From assembly GCA_963971405.1 (NCBI GenBank), contig OZ020489.1, forward strand, positions 34,815,047 through 34,879,046: a stretch of 64,000 nt of DNA, written 5' to 3'. The notes beneath the pieces are model-generated. The model saw nothing but the letters and a program-made list of their open reading frames with translations, was not told the origin of the DNA and did not search any database. The position numbers were made by a program, and so were the translations under genes. This DNA is from Psococerastis gibbosa (lineage: Eukaryota > Arthropoda > Insecta > Psocodea > Psocidae). Below are positions 58,201-64,000 of this stretch, one piece after another (position 1 is the first letter of the stretch; each line of letters starts with the position of its first letter).

Positions 58201-61200
58201 GGCCATACTTGCGATTTTGACAACTTCCAGCTGATACACTGTTCTAACAAGGGAAAAATTCTCGATAGGTTAGAGAGTATAGAAATAAATAAAGCTTTAC
58301 ACAATAACGAAAATCTAACCAACGAGATAATTTTCCAAAATTGCTCCCCACTCCTAATGTTATGTTCCCAACCCCGCCCACCTCCTACCAATTAATATTG
58401 TATCCCCCACCCCTCCTTGGTATGTATATAAAGGCGTGTTTCATTTATTTGTTTATGTCTGATGATGGTATTTTACCGAAACCGGTCACGTTTAATATAT
58501 TTTATTGTGGATCAGTTGCGTCTCATTCTTTCTACAATTATAAACAATAGCATATCCTCAACAAATACAATTAGGTAGTTATTAAGTAGGTATATTGTTA
58601 AGGCCAACTTCCAGCAGGAATTGGCCTAACATACAAAGTCATACAATATGAACCAAATTAGTAAATGTGGTGGGCTTAATCCGCCACTGCCTTCTCCACT
58701 GACGTAGTGGTTGGGGTTGCACTGGAGTGGGGGACCAATCGGCTCACAGTACTGTAATTTGGGCGTCTGCCCATGTAATTGTAAAATATATGAGACGAGT
58801 TTTTGAATCCAACCTGTGTGGTTCCTTCTCTCCATCAAGAGCACAACCCTTCCCCGTACACCGAGTACGAGCGGAAACATATATTGTCATGCAACAATAT
58901 TCTTGTGTGCTTATTGGTTTCATTTTTGGATTCTTCTAACATCTTTTTGTTAACAGGTTTTACTTGTAGGCCTACAGTTGAATGTGTTGTTCCCAGCTTA
59001 ATTCTTCTTATTCGAATGTCTTTTCTATCGAAGATTGGTGATCATCATGGCAATTATTATAAACCCTGTAAATACCGTACTTTTACGTTTACAAAGAAGT
59101 TTACCTAGGAAAGTGCAATAGGATCTGGATTTTGCTTACTTGAAGGTAGCTCTAAAAACCACTCAATTTTCACTATCAACTCCTAATTCAAACGTCTTAA
59201 CACGTCAAGGATTTCGCCTCCAATTTAGGGGGGGGGGAGGTCATCGGGCAGATTCAGTGGATTATAATATAAATAAACATTATTATTTTTAATTTCCACT
59301 GTAAACCCATATTTTCTAGTGTAAGTTAATTTAATTGGAGGGTGGGGGGGTCCAGACCCCCTGACCTCCCCTAAAATCCGCCCTTGTAACACGTCTTGTT
59401 ACCGCTATTTTCAAAAGTTACGGGGCATAAAATTCCCTTTCACAACTTACCATGGGCTTGGAGTTGTCCTGGAACACTTGCCTTACGAACATGGCACCAA
59501 TAGCGAAGCCGAGCACATTGTTCGTGTCGGTCACGCAGAACCTCCAAAGATCTTCGCCTCCTTTAGACCCCAACAGAACTTTTCGAAATCCTTCGCTAGC
59601 GTCACGGAAAGCTTTCGACAGACATGTTGTCAAGCTTTTGACGGTTTGCCAGACGAGATAGTTGTGCAGTACTCTGAAATTATCAGCAAACAGCTCATAA
59701 ACTTCCGAAGTTACGTTTTTTTTACCATTCATTCATTTAGCTCCAGACTTGCGGGATAATTTATCCTTTACTATGAATTCTTTTTCCGTAATTATCACGA
59801 GAAATTCCATATGTAATAATAACAAATGCTAGAGGTTGCTTGCGATTGCGATTGTAACATTTGTGCTGTGTTGAAAACCGCGCTCCATCGCTTGTATGGT
59901 ATTAATTATAAAGGACGTACCGCAAGTCAGTGTTTTTGAGATACTTACATTTTGCCGTCATCTGTAGCCAATGCTTTGTTGACAAGCAGAGACAGGTTCT
60001 GCAGATATTCAGGTACATATACCACCACTTTTTCATCCCATGTGATGTTTCTATTAACCAATTGCATGGCATCTGAAAAGTAGTCCTTCCACGACATCTG
60101 AATAAATTAAAAACGAACTTTGATCAACTGTCCAGCTATGGTATTATAAATTAACATGTACAGAACGTAGCCTAAAGTTCTATTTCTGGCTCTATGTTGT
60201 ATGTTTGACGATAAAGGAAAAAAAGAAGCGTATAATATGATTTTAGTACAACCTACCTACTCTTTACATAATTTCTACCAAATTGTTGCATTCATGATCA
60301 AATAAAATGCGTAAAACGTCCCTAATTTGGGCTTATTCATACATTTTTTTCTCCGGGGGAGACCCCCGGGCCCCCTTTTTTGCAGGGTATAATATGCGTA
60401 AAACCTCACTAATTGGGGCCCATTTATCTATTTTTTTTTCTCCGGGGATCAAAGTCTTCGGGTCCTAAAGCCCCCCCCCCAGAAATTTTGGGAATTTACG
60501 CCAATGAAATAAACTAAAACTGAACCCTCTCTATAAGCTCCTCTTCTCTCTGAAGATTTAGAAAGGATATAGCCTAATTTTGAAATTTCGCACCATTTTG
60601 CGCATTTACCCCTTAAGTATTCATTTAACAGTAAATCGGCTTAAAATCGAAATTCTACTCACAAAATCAGACATGTTTTGCAGTTCTTGCAGCGATATAA
60701 GGTGATACGTTTTTTCATCATCCCTTAACTCTTCATTTGGAACGGTTATGTTGGCAATTTCCGTTTCAAAATCCATCACAGCCTTCATCTGTCTACGGAC
60801 ATCATTCTCTTCCCCACCGAGGAGTACCCCAACCTGAAAACTCAGACACCAATCAAACCAGAACAATCTTCTTCAAAAACATTGAAGGTTTCTCCCTGGC
60901 AGTGATGACAAGTCAGCTAACACATTCCTGGTCAGGCACACAAAATTGATATGCTACCGCTAATCTTTTATCCCGAAGTTCTTCGTATAAGCATATTTCC
61001 AAAAAATCGACTCCACAATCTATGCGGTACCAAAAGGTTTCCTCCTAGCTTGTGAAATGCCGAAGTATAAATGAGGAGCTTTTATTATGCAAAAGGCGAT
61101 TTGTCACAAAAAATAATTTTTGAGTTGGTGGTATCACGGAATAGGCGCATTTACTGCTGCTAAAAATTTAATAAAGAGTCTAATGCGACTCCTATACTAT

Positions 61201-63162
61201 CAAAGAATATTAATTAAAATATTATATCCCACAATTTAGAAGCATTTAGAAGAAGTTTTTTGTCACTCCTGCTTCAGCAGTTTCAAGTGACAAATTGCTT
61301 ATTGCATCTACTGTACATACTCCTCAAATAGGTAACATAATAAAATTCTTCTTAAATTATACAATCAATAATTTGTATGCTGTACTGCGTGTAGGTATGG
61401 ATAATGTATGTAAGTTCGTTAAATATTGATGTTATAGTATTACCTAAAATATAGTGTAGTATTGTATATGGTATGGTACACGAAGTCAGACTAACATAAC
61501 ATAACCATATTTTAGATAATGAAACTTAAAAATTATGTGGATTGAAAAGTGAACCAACCCTCCTATATGTCCCTATTTGGTCAAATTTCTCTGTGCATAG
61601 GCTCTTAAAGGGTATAGCCCACTTTCTTTGTTCTTATGGGGTGCTTGATTAGCAAGTTAGAATGTTTTGTTTTGTATTATGTATGTGTTAGTAAGTATAG
61701 TCCACGCAAAATGAGAAAAGTATGGACATGGAATGTTTTGATCCTGTCCAACACTGTACAAATATTCCTTCCACCATTTTGGGTTACCTTTTTGCATTGG
61801 ATGCAAGGCATAACAAAAATTGTGCAAAGAATATTTTTACAGTGTTGCAGAGGATCAAAACATTCCATGTCCATACTTTTCTCATTTTGCGTGGAAGCTA
61901 TATATAGTGTGCGGACTTACCTTGGTCATATACTCCAAACAAGCTTTCAGAAGCTCATTATTTGCAGACTTGTTCAGGTAATTGTCGCGGAAAGGTAAAG
62001 TCAGCCCACCCTGTTCAATTTCAATTATATAATTACTCGAGTTCTTGTCATTTTCACCTGCAAGTACAATAGACATACACATGATATACACACTGTCATG
62101 CCAACATGTTGAATCCAATATTTATTTAAGGATTAAATTAGAGCTTACAATGGATTTACTAAATTTTTTGGAGGGGGTGTAGTATGAATTAACAAAAGTA
62201 ACAAATGTGGCACTCATATTGGCATGAAGTGTACGCCGATGGCAGCGGTACGCCTCTGGATGGCTTGACCTACTTTGGGCCTGGTGTGTTGAACCTGCTG
62301 ACGACCGCTGACAATGAGTATCTGGTGTGTAAGGATTGTTCAGCGGCCATCAGAGAGAGAGGAAGCACGACCCAGACCCAGGGAAGCCCAAAAGATCCAG
62401 GGGCGGACATAGAGGTCTATACGTTTCCAATACAACTGAGATCAATCGATCAGGTCTTGTCATTCATAAGGTAAGTTCCCTTTTATCGATTTTATCAGGT
62501 GTTATATGGTACCTCAGATTCACCCTGACCTCTGAATCTGAGGGATCATACGACAGGGGCAGCTACCCCAGGATCCGTCAATGAACCTTACACATTTTAT
62601 GCAAAGCGTCATTTAAAACTTAAATTTTTTACTATCCTTAATATAGTTCAGTACGGTATATAACTAGTTAGAAAGTTAACCCCGTGGAAATGTTTGCTTG
62701 CAAAACGCGGTAATGTATGACAACCTTATCAGAGACGGATGCAGCCTATTTGAGGGGGGGGGGGTAGTTTTGGGTCAAAATGGAACAAACATATGTAGTA
62801 TCGTTTAAATTATAGCGCAATAAATTAACTTGCAAGAGATTTACTAAATTTTGGGGTAGCTGCCCCCCCCCCCCCGTATCCGTCCATGAACCTTACACGT
62901 TTTATGGAAGAATACTCACCTACAAACCACGTAAAAAGGCCACCCATATTGTATTTGAGTTGCAGTATTTGGAGTGTGCTCCTCAGGGACCACTGAGATA
63001 TATTGAACCCTTTGGTGATATTCCAGCCGCCAACCTCATTGATTATCTTCAGTAAAGGTGCGGAGCCGAGCTTCTCCATCGTATTATTCCTGTCCAAGCA
63101 GGAGTAGTAATACTGCCGAGCTTTACGCTCTGCGTTTGAAGGTAACTCTACGGTTTCATTTT
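52034..63162 (-). CDS. Neprilysin-like M13 zinc endopeptidase, C-terminal eleven exons (5' part outside window)
   Basis: Exons in gene order: 63162-62920, 62057-61921, 60833-60663, 60097-59949, 59673-59451, 57871-57748, 56094-55938, 55104-54926, 53397-53251, 53089-52953, 52210-52034. All junctions are AG/GT and the phases join through 1844 nt to a TAA, giving 614 residues. M13 enzymes are type II membrane or secreted ectopeptidases that cut small peptides; full length is about 750, so some 140 residues with the cytoplasmic tail, membrane anchor and first ectodomain cysteines lie beyond 64000. Catalytic features are complete: substrate-binding [19 protein letters not shown], zinc site HELTH with following FDDQGREYD, third zinc ligand in GENIADNGG, transition-state His in [16 protein letters not shown], and the terminal CEVW. 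Several N-glycosylation sequons are present (for example NIT, NLS, NKS, NET). Introns carry a Penelope-like element, hAT-like MITEs and LINE fragments, but no exon is broken. It should be an active peptidase; orthology within M13 cannot be settled here. Confidence 0.95.
52494..52619. mobile_element. hAT-like MITE, family A (internally deleted)
   Basis: CAAGGCCGTAGCCAG ... CTGGCTGCGGCCTTG; flanks GTACATAC and GTGCATAC (7 of 8). G runs of 9 and 12 and a C run of 9 are present. It lies about 280 bp upstream of the last M13 exon's acceptor. Confidence 0.9.
52953..53089 (-). CDS. M13 peptidase exon with GENIADNGG
   Basis: Acceptor TGTACTTTCAG, donor CAG|GTTATT. Encodes [18 protein letters not shown] (third zinc ligand Glu and its partner Asp) and [15 protein letters not shown]. 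The intron begins next to an A-rich run (T-run in transcript sense). Confidence 0.95.
53251..53397 (-). CDS. M13 peptidase exon with GREYDQYGN
   Basis: Acceptor TTTTGTTTTCAG, donor [24 protein letters not shown] follows directly on HAFDDQ across the junction, as in neprilysin. Ends [10 protein letters not shown], before the GENIADNGG motif. Confidence 0.95.
53473..53606. mobile_element. Small hAT-like MITE, family E, in M13 intron
   Basis: CAGTGGCGTGTACATA ... TATATGCCACTG; flanks GTTATACA (53465-53472) and GTTTTACA (53607-53614), 7 of 8. 134 bp with an 11-base G run. Confidence 0.85.
53615..54215 (-). mobile_element. Two adjacent fragments of one LINE 3' end
   Basis: Minus strand: [20 protein letters not shown] with KVQRIRWRD at 53615-53790, and [18 protein letters not shown] then [20 protein letters not shown] at 53830-54190. 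The shared QRIRW segment shows that both derive from the same ORF2 C-terminus. They lie in an M13 intron in the gene's own orientation, directly beside a small MITE. Confidence 0.78.
54612..54903. mobile_element. hAT-like MITE, family B, in M13 intron
   Basis: Ends CTGGCGCGGATCTA and TAGATCCGCGCCTG; ATAACATG flanks both sides (54604-54611, 54904-54911). It has a G run of about 20 at 54628-54648. Its right duplication ends 14 bp short of the last base of the HELTH exon, so it sits almost on the 5' splice site. Confidence 0.94.
54926..55104 (-). CDS. M13 peptidase exon with NAYY and HELTH zinc site
   Basis: Acceptor TTGTCCACAG, donor CAAG|GTTTGT. Encodes [43 protein letters not shown]. His-Glu-x-x-His supplies two zinc ligands and the general base; NAYY positions the substrate backbone. 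The donor lies only 14 bases from the target duplication of a hAT-like MITE (54612-54903). Confidence 0.96.
56488..56602. repeat. Second copy of the small hairpin repeat, M13 intron
   Basis: TTCAAGAGGTATCCTCATCG, AACCGAAATTGG, CCAAGTCCAGTTTTTCT, CTCTAATTTCGGTT follow the same order as at 48085-48175. Confidence 0.7.
56985..57600 (+). mobile_element. LINE 3' end
   Basis: One frame reads [60 protein letters not shown] and IKRWLVNGS then stop at about 57338, typical of a CR1-like ORF2 terminus (short helix plus a closing RWL). The 3' UTR ends in (GAAA)n near 57575-57590. Located in an M13 intron, on the strand opposite that gene. Confidence 0.7.
58018..58061 (-). ncRNA. Hammerhead ribozyme motif, left (inverted) arm
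   Basis: The reverse-complement copy of the right-arm motif: CTGATGA is complementary to 58047-58053, GAAA to 58031-58034 and GTC to 58025-58027. Because the arms are inverted, a plus-strand read-through transcript carries the active sense only in the right arm, and a minus-strand transcript (the direction of the M13 gene) only in this one. Confidence 0.75.
58451..58495 (+). ncRNA. Hammerhead ribozyme motif, right arm of the Penelope-like element
   Basis: Core CTGATGA at 58459-58465, stem II GGTA/TACC (58467-58470 with 58474-58477), GAAA at 58478-58481, then CCGGTC with the expected cleavage after C58487. Stem I pairs ATGT (58455-58458) with ACGT (58488-58491), one pair being G-U. Stem III would be the self-complementary ACCGGT, too short to close within one molecule, as in the dimer-acting type I hammerheads reported in Penelope-like elements. 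Confidence 0.8.
59451..59673 (-). CDS. M13 peptidase exon with [10 protein letters not shown]
   Basis: Acceptor GATAATTTCAG, donor ATG|GTAAGT. Encodes [48 protein letters not shown], matching the NYLxWRxV ... RWxxCVxxxNxxxGxAVGxLYV block of M13 enzymes. The reading frame upstream of the acceptor is intronic. Confidence 0.92.
60305..60485. mobile_element. hAT-like MITE family B, fragment
   Basis: Carries ATGCGTAAAACGTCCC, TCCGGGGGAGACCCCCGGGC and AATATGCGTAAAACCTCACT followed by a C run, all as in family B, but both termini are missing. In an M13 intron. Confidence 0.75.
61701..61895. repeat. Foldback element in M13 intron
   Basis: Arms TCCACGCAAAATGAGAAAAG and CTTTTCTCATTTTGCGTGGA continue inward through TATGGACATGGAATGTTTTG / CAAAACATTCCATGTCCATA for about 75 bp. 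It ends 26 bp from the M13 exon end at 61921. Confidence 0.88.
62205..62474 (+). CDS. Exon-like ORF on the strand opposite the M13 gene
   Basis: An open frame of 89 codons in an M13 intron, more GC-rich than its surroundings. It encodes [37 protein letters not shown] and ends [10 protein letters not shown] exactly at a strong donor-like sequence, AAG|GTAAGTTCC at 62472. I do not recognise the family and no partner exon was found. It could be a retroposed or captured exon, an antisense gene, or chance. Confidence 0.3.
   Translation: MWHSYWHEVYADGSGTPLDGLTYFGPGVLNLLTTADNEYLVCKDCSAAIRERGSTTQTQGSPKDPGADIEVYTFPIQLRSIDQVLSFIR
62920..63162 (-). CDS. M13 peptidase, first exon in window
   Basis: Acceptor AAATTTTCAG, donor GTAG|GTGAGT. 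Encodes [20 protein letters not shown] then SCLD and [10 protein letters not shown], the conserved YxxCxD and GGWxIT stretch of the M13 N-terminal domain. It begins in mid-codon, so at least one exon lies upstream. Confidence 0.93.
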
Positions 63163-63217
63163 CTGAAAATTTGAACTAGGTTAGTGAAAAACTCGATTAA
63201 TAAAGAAACTCAGTTAA

Positions 63218-63597
63218 GAGTGTACAGCCCGTAGGAAATTGCCCCAAATTTAATACTTTTTCCTTGTTATTTAATTAACTGAGCAAGTTATTAAAGATTT
63301 GGCTCATTTAAGTTGTAGAAGACTACTTCATGCATCATATAGTAAGGTATTTTTAGTTTTCGAAATGCAGTTTTTTTTATAAAATCGCTTTTACGTGAAA
63401 AGTTATTGTTTATAAAATATCTGCATGTTTCTGAAAAAACTACAATTTCGAAAATTAAAAATATCTTATAAGATGATGCATGAAGTAGTCTTCTACAACT
63501 TTGATGAGCCAAATCTTTAATAACATGCTTAGTTAATTAAATAAAAAATAAAAAGGAATACATTTCGGGTTGCCAATTTCCTACGGGCTGTACACTC
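63218..63597. mobile_element. Foldback MITE upstream of an M13 exon
   Basis: Termini GAGTGTACAGCCCGTAGGAA and TTCCTACGGGCTGTACACTC with further arms AGTTGTAGAAGACTACTTCA / TGAAGTAGTCTTCTACAACT. 380 bp; starts 56 bp upstream of the exon acceptor at 63163. A fragment of the same family is at 14975-15055. Confidence 0.88.
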
Positions 63598-63599
63598 TC

Positions 63600-63965
63600 C
63601 ACCTGACGTCACTGGAGGTAAACTGAGGTAAATTCTTGATAGGTCAGACCAACATATTACCACACAGCAATAATGGCAGGGCACGCAATGCATTTGAGCG
63701 TGAATTATCTATCATTTTTTCAAAAAATTTTTTTTGCACAAAACCAAATAGTTTTTTTGGAAAGTAACCTGTCCGGTTTCGTTACTCAATTTAACACCTA
63801 AAACATGCCTGAAGATAGAAATCATGGATAGAAAGGTTTCGCAAAACAATTAGTCATTTTTCTTTAAAATTTAGTTAGGCCTATTTTTATTTTTTTACCC
63901 CCAGAAGCTAACTATCAAGGGGCAAGCGACCCCCCGCATTTTGTCAACATTAATAAAGACTACAG
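63600..63965 (-). repeat. Inverted copy of the 5035-5395 repeat block
   Basis: GACGTCACTGGAGGT, CACACAGCAATAATGGCAGG, CACAAAACCAAATAGTTTTT, GTAACCTGTCCGGTTTCGTT, AAACATGCCTGAAG, GGGGCAAGCGACCCCC follow the reverse complement of 5395-5040. The reading frame seen at 5160-5432 is shifted in this copy. Confidence 0.85.
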
Positions 63966-64000
63966 TATATGCGAATTTAAAAATTTAAAAGAAATCGTTG

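Larger units (their letters stand above)
57926..58543 (+). mobile_element. 5'-truncated Penelope-like retroelement with inverted pLTR arms
   Basis: Two arms of exactly 217 bp (57969-58185 and 58327-58543) are inverted repeats around a 141-bp centre. The insertion is flanked by a 13-bp target duplication, ACAATAGCATATC, at 57913-57925 and 58544-58556. A 43-bp tail (57926-57968) extends beyond the left arm, as is typical of Penelope-like elements. The centre reads on the plus strand [20 protein letters not shown] then [11 protein letters not shown], resembling the end of the GIY-YIG endonuclease domain that closes Penelope ORFs. Each arm holds a hammerhead-ribozyme motif. The element lies in an M13 intron, 55 bp upstream of the exon at 57871. 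Class assignment rests on structure plus the short peptide. Confidence 0.85.

Overview
This is an animal nuclear DNA window, AT-rich and dense in transposons. Three spliced protein genes with canonical GT/AG introns can be rebuilt exon by exon, and most of the rest is non-autonomous mobile DNA and decayed retroelements. The genes (PA28-gamma, a mitochondrial-type malate dehydrogenase relative, an M13 metalloendopeptidase) are metazoan in character. The repeat content (Penelope-like element, CR1/Jockey- and RTE-like LINE tails, tRNA-derived SINEs, many hAT- and Harbinger-like MITEs with long G or C runs) suggests an invertebrate, perhaps an arthropod. The species cannot be named from sequence alone. 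There is no bacterial gene organisation and no CRISPR array, and I found no tRNA or rRNA gene beyond tRNA-like SINE heads.

Layout. 1-27 kb: no host gene recognised; MITEs, SINEs, 3' ends of LINEs, a tandem duplication (3.3-4.1 kb) and a 255-bp polypyrimidine tract (10.26-10.51 kb). 27.3-38.2 kb, minus strand: an eight-exon gene for a malate dehydrogenase-like protein. It keeps the fold and the NAD signature, but the substrate arginines and the catalytic histidine are replaced, so it looks like an intact pseudoenzyme. 39.4-39.7 kb: an unrecognised minus-strand ORF. 40.1-44.6 kb, plus strand: PSME3 (PA28-gamma/REG-gamma) in five exons, complete, head-to-head with the MDH-like gene about 1.9 kb away. 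44.6-52 kb: repeats, no gene recognised. 52.0-63.2 kb, minus strand: the last eleven exons (614 residues) of a neprilysin-like M13 zinc endopeptidase with all catalytic motifs intact; its N-terminal part lies beyond the right edge.

The three genes do not form a pathway: one is a nuclear proteasome activator, one a putative mitochondrial MDH relative, one a secreted or membrane ectopeptidase. The window's main interest is (i) the MDH-like pseudoenzyme, (ii) a 618-bp Penelope-like insertion in an M13 intron with perfect-length 217-bp inverted arms, a hammerhead-ribozyme motif in each arm and a 13-bp target-site duplication, and (iii) many MITE, SINE and LINE insertions whose target duplications, and in several cases empty sites in sister repeat copies, can be read directly, giving a relative insertion history.
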